Assembly: GCA_035582835.1 (NCBI GenBank)
Contig: JAYKAV010002596.1
Location: 246,488 to 310,487 of the forward strand
Length of the DNA: 64,000 nucleotides
Source: Phoebastria nigripes
Taxonomy: Eukaryota > Chordata > Aves > Procellariiformes > Diomedeidae
Reading direction: 5' to 3'
Below, piece by piece: positions 23,251 to 34,729 of the stretch. The notes beneath the pieces were generated by a model, which ran no database searches, was not told the DNA's origin, and saw only the letters and a program-made list of their open reading frames with translations. Both the position numbers and the translations under genes were made by a program. The first letter of the stretch is position 1; each line of letters opens with the position of its first letter.

Positions 23251-24445
23251 GTATCATAGAACCATAGAATCAAAGAATGGTTTGGGTTGGAAGAGACCTT
23301 TAAAGATAATCTAGTTCCACCCCGCCCTGTCATGGGCAGGGACATCTTTCACTAGATCAGGTTACTCAAAGCCCTGTCCCACCTGACCTTGAACACTTCC
23401 AGGGATGGGGCATCCACAGCTTCTCTGGGCAACCTNTTCCACTGTCTCACCACCCTCACTGTAAAAAATGTCTTCCTTATATCTAATCTAAATCTACCCT
23501 CTTTCAGTTTAAAACTATTGCCCCTTGTCCTGTCGCTACAGGCCCTGGTAAAAAGTCTCTCTCCATCTTTCTCATAAGCCCCCTTTAAGTATTGAAAGGC
23601 CACAATACAGTCTGCCCGGAGCCTTCTCCAGGCTGAACAGCCCCAATTCTCTCAGCCTTTCTTCATAGGAGAGGTGCTCCATCCCTATGATCATTTTCGT
23701 GGCCCTCCTCTGGACCCGCTTTAACAGGTCCATGTCTTTCTTGTGCTGGGAACCCCGGAACTGGACACAGTACTCCAGGTGGGGTCTCACCAGAGCAAAG
23801 GGGAAAAATCACCTCCCTCTACCTGCTGGCCACACTTCTTTTGATGCAGCCCAGGATACGGTTGGCTTTCTGGGCTGCGAACTCACATTGCTGGCTCATG
23901 TCCAATTTTTCATCTACCAATATCCCCAAGTCCTTCTTCGCAAGACTGCTCTCAATCCATTCATCCCCCAGTCTGTGTTGATACTAGGGATTGCTCTGAC
24001 CCAAGTGCAGGACCTTGCACTTGACCTCGTTCAATTTCATGAGGTTCTCAAAGGCCCACTCTTCAAGCCTGTCAATGTCCTTCTGGATGGCATCCCTTCC
24101 CTCAAGCAAATCAACTGCACCACTCAGCTTGGTGTCATCTGCAAACTTGCTGAGGGTGCACTCAATCCCACTGTCCATGTCATTAACAAAGATATTGAAC
24201 AGTATTGGTCCCAATACAGACCCCTGAGGGACACCATTTGTTACTGATCTCCATTTGGACATTAAGCCATTGACTGCAACTCTTTGGATGTGGCCATCCA
24301 GCCAATTCCTTATCCATCAAATAGTCCACCTATCAAATCCATATCTCTCCTATTTTGCAACAATGATGTGGTGTGGGACTGTGTCAAAGGCCTTACAGAA
24401 GTCAAGATAGATGACAACTTGACTTACAGAAGTCAAGATAGATGA
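23251..24445 (-). mobile_element. CR1 LINE, 5' truncated, RT domain disrupted
   Basis: The 3' tail on the plus strand is TCATAGAACCATAGAAT. The minus strand encodes the CR1 ORF2 C-terminal half: a [13 protein letters not shown] core with the catalytic FADD (24145-24134), then [10 protein letters not shown] and RRATKM, then RFRLDIRKTFF and a SNLI end. The three readable pieces (24262-23984, 23790-23572, 23603-23352) are in three different frames, so at least two frameshifts separate them. A 23-bp direct repeat ends the 5' side. Confidence 0.93.
24392..24445. repeat. 23-bp direct repeat at the CR1 5' edge
   Basis: The same 23 bases (starting CTTACAGAAGTCAAG) occur at 24392-24414 and 24423-24445, separated by 8 bases. 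The first is part of the CR1 body. Confidence 0.92.
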
Positions 24446-25056
24446 TAATAAAGATAACTAGTAAATGTATGGATAACATATCTGTTGCTATTGCAGAATT
24501 ATTATGTATCCCCCAAGCTGCAACCTTCCAGAACTCTGAAGTAGACACTGATAAAAAATGTTCTGTGACCCATCACACTCTTGATTTTTCAAACCATTTT
24601 CTTCACTCTTGTTATCCCTTTGTGTTAGAAGATGCTCATACACAATTGCAAAAAAAATTACCTATTTTTTCTGTCTTAAATCATTATCTTTTTCTGACCT
24701 CTCTTGAAAGCCTCCTGTTGCAAAGATTACAAAAGTTCCACTGCTACTAGATCATGCAAACTGAGACCTCCACAATCTCATATTTGCTTTACATTCATTT
24801 ATCCATGCTCATATGCTTCTTAATTAATTACCTTTTGTTGAGACAAATTTTATATGAGGGCTAGATTAATTTTAGCACTTACTTTAACTACAATTAAAGC
24901 ACATCATTTTTTTTTTAAGACATTTATGATTAATTAAGGAAAGTGCACCTTAAAGTCTAAGTAAGAAAGAATCCATAATTTAAAAATATTAGCTTTAACT
25001 ATTTTCTCAGATATTTTTGAGAAATGAATACAAGGTATGTTTTAATAATGTTTATT
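24446..25056. other. Intron 2 next to the exon, nothing recognised
   Basis: AT-rich DNA without repeats; an open plus-strand frame at 24442-24750 has no domain. Confidence 0.55.
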
Positions 25057-25300
<244 letters not shown>

Positions 25301-25956
25301 GAAACAAAAGTTAGCAATCCATTTTCATATCAACCTTCAATAAAAATCGTCATTGGAATTCATGATTTCTAGAAAATTATCAAAATGCTTCTTTGCAAGT
25401 ACTGCATTTAGAAAGGTAAAGCCCATGTTTTAATACAAATCCTGGCCACTTAATGCAAAACAACGCCACCCACCTAACAAATGTGTTTTCCATACAGTTT
25501 CTGTAAAGACATATGGTAGCATCTTTGCAAATAAATATATGTAAACAACACCTATGACTAAATTTGGTTGCCTATGAGGCAAAGTATTTACATCAATTCC
25601 CTTTTTTGTAAAAATGAAAAGAAGCAGCCAGAGCAAAATAAATGAGTCTTCTTTTGGTGCAGGTCTGATACAGATTAGATCTATTAACCTTCTGCTGCTC
25701 CTCCCCATATTTTGGGACTGGAAGAGATTGAAAGGCTATTTATTATGAACAAGCTTTTTCCAATCAATAATTCTGGTTTATGAAAGCTGTGTACTTAAAG
25801 ACGCAATGTGAAATAGCCATCTGTTGCATCATTATGTTATCTCATGTAAGTAACTGCATTGTGTATTTGTAACCAGAAAGAACCTAGTAAGCTTTTCTAT
25901 ATCTAAATAAAGTGTTAAGATGAACAGCTTACATGTTTTGACTGACCCTAAGTGGG
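25301..25956. other. Intron 1 between LTR and exon 2
   Basis: AT-rich. A 92-codon minus-strand frame (25708-25430) has a hydrophobic middle but no domain and no credible splice context to exon 2, so I do not call a gene. Confidence 0.5.
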
Positions 25957-26544
25957 TGTTGTGGTTTAACCCCAGCCGGCAACTAAGCCCCACACAGCCA
26001 TTCACTCACTCTCCCCCAGTCGGATGGGGACAGAATTGGAAGAGTAGAAGTGAAAAAACTCGTGGGTTGAGATAAAGACAGTTTAATAGGTAAAGCAAAA
26101 GCCGCGCATGCAAGCAAAGCAAAACAAGGAATTCATTGGCTACTTTGGCAGGCAGGTGTTTAGCCATTTCCAGGAAAGCAGGGCTCCATCATGGCTAACG
26201 GTTACATGGGAGACAAACACCATAACCCTGAATGTCCCCGCTTCCTCCTTCTTTCCCTCTGCTTTTATCACTGAGCATGATGTCATATGGTATGGAGTAT
26301 CCCTTTGGTCAGCTGGGGCCAGATGTCCCAGCTGTGCCCCTCCCAACTTCTTGCCCATCCCCAGCTTATTTGCTGGGAGGGGCAGCATGAGAAACAGAGA
26401 AGGCCTTGATGCTGTGTAAGCACTGTTCAACCATAACCAAAACATCCTTGTGTTATCAACGCTGTTTTAGTCATAAATCCAAAACATAACACCATAGGAT
26501 CTACTATGACGAAAATTAACTCTATCCCAGCCAAAATCAGTATA
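25957..26544 (-). mobile_element. Solo LTR, family A, R2 type, sense to CSMD3
   Basis: The plus strand starts TGTTGTGGTTTAACC (U5 end) and runs to AGCCAAAATCAGTATA (U3 start, terminal CA decayed to TA). GTGGG flanks it on both sides (25952-25956 and 26545-26549), a 5-bp target duplication. The promoter is worn: TGACGTCA has become TGATGTCA (26278-26285), the TATA box reads GATAAAAG, and CCAAT reads CCAAA. The R block matches the 34152 copy (GGAAAGCAGGGCTCCATCA; CAAAACAAGGAATTC). It lies about 670 bp upstream of CSMD3 exon 2 in the same orientation. Confidence 0.92.
26004..26009 (-). promoter_or_regulatory. Possible cryptic splice donor in LTR U5
   Basis: The minus strand reads GAGA then GTGAGT, a good 5' splice consensus, downstream of the LTR polyadenylation region. 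It is a candidate only. Confidence 0.3.
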
Positions 26545-29500
26545 GTGGGTCAAAGGTGAAAGGTGGATCTGCCAATTGATCCTTTTTAACATGAAAATCC
26601 CCAAACATCAGAAATGACCCCTACATTCAAAAAACAAATTTTCTTGGACTATAAGGAATTTTTTTTTTACATAGAAAATCCATTTTCTGAGAAAAAAAAG
26701 AAAACAAGAATAATTGTAAAAAGATCTCCCCCAAATCACTGTGTCCTGGCAGGGCAGGTCCTTTTCTATACTCTTGCTCTCAGTTCTAATGCTCAGTTAC
26801 AGCAGTTCCTAACTCCTCTAGGTCATTANGATATTTTTTTCTTTCCACCAGCTTTGCAGTCTGACTGTGCATCTCCACTACATCCCCTCTCCAGGCTTTC
26901 TGCTCTCTTATCCCTTAAATACTAGATCAGTTTTCCTGCTTTGCCTTTTGTGCCCCCGAAGCTTCTCTTCCCCAAGCGTGCTCAGAGCAAGCCCCCTCTG
27001 CTAGCGGCGGGATTTCATCAACTGAGAGAAAGCATAAAGTGCTCATCTGCTCAGCATGCTCTTTCAGAGAAACATGATATACATTTCATAACAAACTACA
27101 AACAAACAAACCAGATGCCATCTCTTTAATTATACACACATGTATATATTTGAGCTCATTAAATCATCTTCTTTATGGCACATTCACAAGCTTGTCTTCG
27201 TGTTGAGCATTTAAATGTGCAGAGACCCCTTTCTCTGAAGTACTAAGCAGAAATCTCTTAAGATTTTACACTTTGTATTGCTACACTGTAAAGTAACTTT
27301 TCTCGACAACAGAAGGACACATCCAATATTTTTATCTTTATTTTTTCATATTTATCTCCAATGATGAGAAAAGATGCCTCTTATGAAGTGTGATTACTCT
27401 TTTAATACAAATATCAGTATATCATAGATACATAGGACAGAGAGCAAACGGAAGATCCTCTAAGAAAGTAATTAGGGCTTTGTTTGCTTCATCTGACATG
27501 TATAGCAAATTTTACCTTCTACTGCAAATTAGCTTAGAGAATTCATTTTCATATCAGTGCCTAAGCACTTTCATTTGTTATCAACCTTCATTGCTAGGAG
27601 TCTGTTTTATTTATGTCTTTCTGCATCTCCCTCATATACTCAAACTATTTTAAAATCTCCTTTATGTGTTATTATTTATTTATCTAAGCTCAGCTGTTTT
27701 ATTTAGCACTTTAAAAATCTGTTGGAATACAGTTTGTGCATAAGTCACTTTACAAAACTGAAGTATTTACTCATCATAAGATCTTCATCCTAGAAATCTA
27801 GCACCTCCCACCAAATATAGTCACTGGAATAAGACTTTTAAAATAGCTAAGTGTGCATATATTTATCAATTTAGTTTTTGCTTGAAATCTCTTGTAGAGG
27901 TCTACTTCAATTGAATTAGAGAAAAAACTTGGAGAGAGAGAGAGACTTGAAAATTAAATAGCATGCACTGTTAATTTCTGTGCAACTCTCCAGACAAAGT
28001 GTGGAAAGCAGAGTGTGAACTTTGGCTCAGCGTCATAATTCAGCTCCGTAGTTCANAACCTGTGTCACTGTTGCTGTATCTAAGTCAGGATAGCTATCAA
28101 TTACATATGTACTATTCTGTTAATTCAATGCAAGCTGTAAAGAAAAACTCAAATAATAGATCTTCTGTGACCAAAATGAAATTATATTTTTCCAAAAAAA
28201 GAACAGAGCCAAAACAATGAGAAAGTGCCTTGTGAGATGATACACTACTCATTAAGGAATGTAATGCTTCATACTGGATCCAATAATTGTTNGTATTCAT
28301 ACATATATATGAAATATAAACTTCCATGATATATAAAAGTTCCACTTACTCCTTTTACTGTATATCTAAACAAAAGAGAATTATTCATATGTTACAAGAT
28401 GATATAACTTGGATATTTTTCAGCTATGACTAGCAGAGTGTAACACAGCTATGCACGTGTCAGAAGATACATTTTTAATTCCAAGAATNGAAAAAACAAA
28501 TAATGAAGCTTGATTTTGATAGGTCTACTCTTTTAGCCTGTAAAATAAAAAATCAGGCCAACAGAATCCATACAACATGCACTTTAATCTCTACTTTCAT
28601 ATGTTAATCCATTCTGTAATGCTCTTCACCTTAGTAGGTGAACTTGGTAACACTCAAAATAGACAACACGCATTAACTGACTGGTCTGATCAAATGTTGA
28701 AGACATGACATTTATTTTCACAAGGCAAAATTCATGCTGAAATAANTGGTAACATATACTGTGATCTTTTTTCATCTAGATTTCAGAACTAGCATTCAAA
28801 ACAGAATTTACTTGCANACTGTTTTTCATTAAATAGAAGGTTTGATTCAAAGCATGAGGTAAAGAATTTTGAAAAGCTTGAAGTTAGACTAGAAAAGAAA
28901 AGTACTTGTTGAAGTGTGAAGATGAACACCATTGATGTTATTCTCTTAATAGTTACTATGATTCAAATTTTCCATTGTATAGTTTTCTACCAGATTTTAA
29001 AATTCAGATGTTTAATTCTCATCAATTTTACATGGATAAATATTTCTTGAAATCATAAAACACTGCTGCTTTTCCNGATTTCAGTCATCCTTTGATTCAT
29101 TGTGGGATTACAGTAAGCATCAGCAACATCAGTTCTTACTTAATCTATTTATAAATCTTTCATTGCCTTCTAACAAAGCATACTTAATGCCATATCCATA
29201 CCCCTTGCCCTTGGATGTCCCGTAACTATACTCACTCAGTACACTACAAGATTCTCTTTTGCTTTTTCTTTTCCTCCTGACCATTCAATTATACTGTTTA
29301 ATAACATTTCCACACCTCTCACGTTCCAAGTATTCCACACCTTTTGTTTAATCTCCTTTGTTTAATGTATTCTTTAATAGCAGTCATCACCATAAGATAA
29401 TTACACTGTCTGCATTGCTGAACACACTCACACATTTCTAAGTTGCTTGTGTATTTCCTTTCAAAGAGGTATTTAATACTTGCTATCATTTACTTTAGGA

Positions 29501-32500
29501 GCAAACTGAGAAAATGGAAGATAAGTTGTTCACATGCTGCTTTTTTTCTTCTGTATCTTNTCTGATATCCCAATCTTCTTTCACCTCTCTCACTTGCACC
29601 CATCTTAAAGCACAGTCAATTGTATCTAAGTATTCCTTGGCCATGTCATTCATNTTCATCTCCCTTTTTTTGTGCAATCTACCTATTTGCAAAATTGTTC
29701 TTTTCCCCCTAGATGGTGGTCCTCTTCCATTTAGAATCCATCAACTTTCCTCACTTGTCTCTCCTGCTCTTTGCATGTTTCTGCAACACCTTTTTCTATT
29801 TGTGATCTTTGATCCCCTGACTGTCTTGGGCAGCAAGGAGCAGTTAANGTTCATGATGACCATAAATCAGGAAGGGTTGTTCTAATTCTCTTCTGTTGTG
29901 CTGGATTCTCTTTCTGTTGACTTGCATTATCATCACCTTAGGTTTTATGGTGCCTGTGTGTTCATCCTTCTTGTTTCCTTATTCTCCCCTATAGCCCTGT
30001 TTGTGAAACCTCTTGCTTTTGTAGTTTCGTATTATACTCTCACATGTGTTTCTTAGCACTTCAGAGAACCTATTGGAATCCTNCAGTGATAGATTTCATA
30101 GTGATGTGAACCTGTCCCTATTTCGTGAACCTTTTTCTCCCTCCTATCAATCCTTCCAATTTTTGGAAAATATATACAGAATCTTTCTTTCTAAACCATC
30201 TCAGCTTCTCTATCATTTTAATTGTTCTGACNTACCTTACACCAAGATCTTTGAGACCATTTACAAAATGGAGAAGAGGAAGCTCTCATCAGATGTGATG
30301 ATTGTATTTTACTTTGGACTGTGCTTGAAATTTACCTTTTTATCTTTTCTCATCATGTCTTAGTTGTCTTCTATTTATGCTTTTCCATTTCCCAATAAGC
30401 CTCTTTTCTGCATAAAATAAGCCTCCTTTCTCTAACCTTAACTTCCAACTCAAAGTTTTATTGACTTTTTTCACATCAGTACAAACATGCAAGATAATTG
30501 CCTCCTTTAATGTACTGGATTTAGTTCCTTCCTACTCTCCACCTTTTTCTCCACCTCCCTCAAATGTCCAGCAGCTTGCATACTTCTTTCTTTCTCTACT
30601 GTGTTTTCATAACAGGTGTGACTGGTGTCTTTTACACTAAGGACACTCACTGGTGTCCATTCCCACCAGAACATTATAACCCCCTGGTTCTTTCTGCGTC
30701 TCATTTTCCTCCTGTGCAAGGCATGGAAGGTGCACATACCAGCAGCAACTCTGTACCACAGCACACCAGAACAGAAATATGCTGCACCTGTGTAACAGTT
30801 CGCAGGGGGGTAGGGATCCATACCAGCTACAAGGCATTAGAGCTGCTGCTGTTTCAGAAATGTCTATCTTGTATTCATATAGACCTCTATGCCTGTTTAA
30901 CCCAATACTCTGTACTTCAAAGAATCCTTCTCACTTCCATCTCAGCTCCAACAACAGCTTTTACAATGAGCTTTCTACCAGCTGAGCAAAGTCTACATTT
31001 AATATTTCGCCTGACCATTAAAAAAACCACAAACAAAACCCCACCACATTAATTATGTGATTTTCTTCTTTTTTAAGTTCCCAAAGTAATAATTTCTTCT
31101 TCTGTTGTGGTTATGTCTATCTCTGTGGGTTGGTTTTTTTTACTTTCTATTTTTGTCAATCATTCTTTTTTTACATATAATGCTTATTTTCTTGATTTTA
31201 GACTGTTTTCTTCAGTCTAGAGAAATTCCAGGCATACCTTGTAAAAAACACAAAAATGTTATGTTCGTGAAGTGCACAATATAAGAACACNATTGTAGCG
31301 CCTCTGTGAAAATCAGCTCTTATGAGTTCCAAGAAATTTAGGATTTCTTAACTAAATTGCCATTTCATTTCAGTTTGTTCTTAAAAGCATTTGCTTTCAC
31401 AAAGAAGATATTTGAATGCTTATTCTCTGCACAGCTTACTGGAAATTGTGCCAATATGTAGACATTATAAAGTGTTCAAAAGANGCTTGTTTTAAGACTC
31501 TTTCTTTATCTATGATTTGTATAATTTTAAGGTTATGAGAAAAGATAGTTATACTTTTTTGCAAATAATTGGGTAAGACAGATTGTCTTGCCCTTGCATA
31601 AGCTATAACAACGTGCCAAGATGACTTTTCCAATCATTTGGTAGGGTTGGCTAGAAACCCTGTAACAAGCTCAGTGGAAGTGGTACAGAATACCAGCCAA
31701 AAAGAAGCTATCGCTGTAAAGTAATTATCACTGCATTTGAAGAACTTTATGAAAGTACTGTTTTTCCTCCAAAAAGTAATTTCTCTTCTCTGTTTCAGCC
31801 ACCTTTTCTGAAGAGGTTCAGAAATATTTTAGTGTTGTCTTCCACTTGTCTCAGCTGTGAAAACTGGAAGAGGGACAAAAGATTCTGCCCCCTCATGTCA
31901 ACATTGAGCATGTTTCTTCTTTTAAGAAACATAAGGTCTAAAAAAAGGCAGGACTGCTCATGTTCATATGGAATCCATCCTGAGGAGCAGAAGGCTTAAA
32001 ATGGCAAGGAGGCAAAATAAACAACTGGATATCATTTAACAAAAGCATCCATAACATTTTTGTTACAGATACTGAAATAAATATTTATTGTCATTGTGTG
32101 TATTTCTTGTTCTACAGCAGAAAACTGTTAAGTCATTTCCTGTAACTGAAAACAAAAAGGCTTTACTTCAATAGTGTTGCCAGTGTTTGAGGAACTTTAA
32201 AAAAGATGTAACATAAATCTACCACCCTGTAAGTCAGTCAACAGAAGAAGATTATCACTTTCACAGGAAAATACAGGTTTTTTCCCTTACCCTTAGGCAC
32301 TTAATTACTTTGGTTTGTACCTAACTCTTTGACAGGGAGTAGCCTTCTGCTTTTATTTTAAAAGCATTGCTACCACCGCCACANATGGAAGTCTGGTTTC
32401 AACAAAGTCAGCTGAAATACACTCAAGTTTTTACCCCCAGTATGTAATTAACTTTCCTTCTAAGGATATTCCTATACTTCTTTCCTATTCCTCATGTAAT

Positions 32501-34151
32501 ATCTCAAATGCCTTATAGACGAGGGATCATCTGTTCCCAAATAACTGCCTCCTTGCTCATGCAGCTAGAGAAGGGTAGTGTCTCAGATGTGACAAACATC
32601 TGGGCAATTGAACTAGACATAAAACCAAGAGAGGACATTTGGAATCTCATCACAGAACATATTAAAAATCTTCTCTGGGATTGAAAGCCTGCCATATTTG
32701 ATACCCCTCACACATGCTAGCACTGCCAAACTTGCAGAGGAATCAGATTTCTTATGTTTGGGGAGATTGTAGATAGATATTAAAGGTATTTGGGTTTTTT
32801 TAAGAGAATTTGGATTTCAAATAATAGAATTTCTGGTCTCAGTGGCATTTGGCCACCCTGCTTCTCTCTCCTGTGTTTAAGAATAAACATTTTGAGCTAT
32901 GACTTCCTCATTTTAGGAGAACTAATTGTGAAAAGTGCCTTCATTAGTACTCTAACTCTGCGCTCTTTTTTCTTCTTCTACCTACTCTTCCTGCAATTCT
33001 TCCACTTGAAAAGTGGAAAGTAACCAGCATACAACCAGAAATTGATCCAGTAATCTTCTGGGCAGCCCTAAAGAGAACACCATATCAAAGGCATAGCTGA
33101 AAATGAATTCATGCAGATTTCATGTTTGATTACATAGGAAATTTACATGGGAAAAGATATGAACAGAGATTCCACTGTAACCATCAGTTGTTGAAAGAAT
33201 TACATTTATTTTACATTTCCTTTTCACTGTTCCCTTTTCTGCAAAGCTAACCACATGTCCAAAAGTTTTGTACTGTGCTTCATTTGTTGTCTTTTTTTTA
33301 ATGTGTGATCTGAGAAACTGTTAATTTCATAATTAAATTGGGATATTTTTAAAGTTAACCTAGAACCATCACCTAACAAGTCATAGTGACAAGGAAGACC
33401 ACTCCCAGAATACTATGAACTGCCAATAGCATTTTGCAGCATTTCTGTTCTTTTAGAAATAACAAGACTTAATTTGCATAGACTTCCTAATTGATTTTCA
33501 AATAACTTACCTTAGAACAAAACTATCTTTTCATTAAAATGTGCTGGTAAGTCGTCAGCCCTTTCCATGTGAACTGCATGAAAGACAGTAGCAACATACA
33601 ACCACCGCAGTAGCAGGTCAAACTAAAACTTTTGAAGTACTTTATCATTTAGTAGAATCCATGCAATGTATTGCTTCTAAAGCTTCATTACTGTTGTATT
33701 TATTTCTTATTCTATTTTAAATGTTGATAGAGAAAAGATTTTGCTGCGGGTCTTTGGGTCTCTAGGATATAGGCAGATAACAAGGCTTGAAAAAGTTATA
33801 TTTGCAAAAAAACAAAGAGTAAATTAAGTTGTCCACAGCAGAATAATTAATTAACAATACTGTGAAATTGGTAAATATCAGAAATCTTAAATAAGGGAAA
33901 CAGTCACACAATAAGAAGTTTCAAGAGTCTTCGCACTTGACACTAGTGGAGTATAAGCAAATATTAAAAAAAAAGGTTAAAACAAAAATAACTTCTGAAG
34001 AAAATAAGATACATTTAGTACTACACTTTTAAATTAAAGTTCAAATGTCCAAAAACCTTAATTACAGTTTTTATACTAATTGTAATGTAACAGCCTAACA
34101 GTCAATATAATGCTGACTTGAATTCCTTAAATTTAAAGCCCACTGGCATAC
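26545..34151. other. AT-rich intronic stretch, nothing recognised
   Basis: No transposon, RNA gene or exon is recognised. A pyrimidine-rich zone (about 29480-30060) produces many short open frames without domains. Confidence 0.55.
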
Positions 34152-34370
34152 TGTCCTGGTTTCAGCTGGGATAGAGTTAATTTTTTTTTTTTCCTAGTAG
34201 TTGGTATAGTGCTATGTTTTGGATTTAGTATGAGAAGAATGTTGATAACACACTGATGTTTTTAGTTGTTGCTAAGTAGTCTACTAGTCAAGGACTTTTC
34301 AGCTTCCCAAGCTCTGCCAGGTACACGGGAAGCTGGGAGGGAGCATGGTCAGGACAGCTAGCCCAACTGG

Positions 34371-34417
34371 CCAATGGGGTATTCCATACCATGTGACGTC
34401 ATGCTCAGTATATAAAG
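34371..34417 (+). promoter_or_regulatory. LTR core promoter: CCAAT, CRE, TATA
   Basis: The three boxes are intact and in the same order as in the 11211 copy. The LTR is antisense to CSMD3, so any transcript would run against the gene. Confidence 0.7.
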
Positions 34418-34597
34418 CTGGGGGAAGAAGAAGGAAGGGGGGGACGTTCGGAGTGATGGCGTTTGTCTTCCCAAGTAACCGTTACGCNTGATGGAGCCCT
34501 GCTTTCCTGGAGATGGCTGAACACCTGCCTGCCGATGGGAAGTAGTGAATGAATTCCTTGTTTTGCTTTGCTTGCGTGCGCGGCTTTTGCTTTCCCT

Positions 34598-34603
34598 ATT
34601 AAA
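34598..34603 (+). terminator. LTR polyadenylation signal ATTAAA
   Basis: ATTAAA at the R/U5 side, in the same place as 11629-11634 in the other plus-strand copy. Confidence 0.55.
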
Positions 34604-34729
34604 CTGTCTTTATCTCAACCCATGAGTTTTCTCACTTTTACCCTTCCGATTCTCTCCCCCATCCCACCTGGGGGGAGTGAGCGAGCGGCTGCGTGGTGCT
34701 TAGTTGCTGGCTGGGGTTAAACCACGACA

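Larger units (their letters stand above)
34152..34729 (+). mobile_element. Solo LTR, family A, R2 type, well preserved
   Basis: Complete from TGTCCTGGTTTCAGC to AACCACGACA with a perfect 5-bp target duplication CATAC (34147-34151 and 34730-34734). It contains CCAAT (34371-34375), TGACGTCA (34394-34401), TATAAAG (34411-34417), an R2 block (GATGGAGCCCTGCTTTCC; TTCCTTGTTTTGCTTTGC), ATTAAA (34598-34603) and the U5 words TTTATCTCAACCCATGAG and GAGTGAGCGAGCGGCTG. CpG-containing words are kept better than in the 25957 copy, so it is probably the younger of the two. Confidence 0.95.

Noticed and set aside
25430..25708. 92-codon minus-strand frame just upstream of CSMD3 exon 2
   Set aside because: It has a hydrophobic stretch but does not resemble the CSMD3 N-terminus, and no donor joins it in phase 1 to exon 2.
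30507..31052. Overlapping frames of 60-162 codons on both strands
   Set aside because: Both strands are open together, with no domain and no splice signals.
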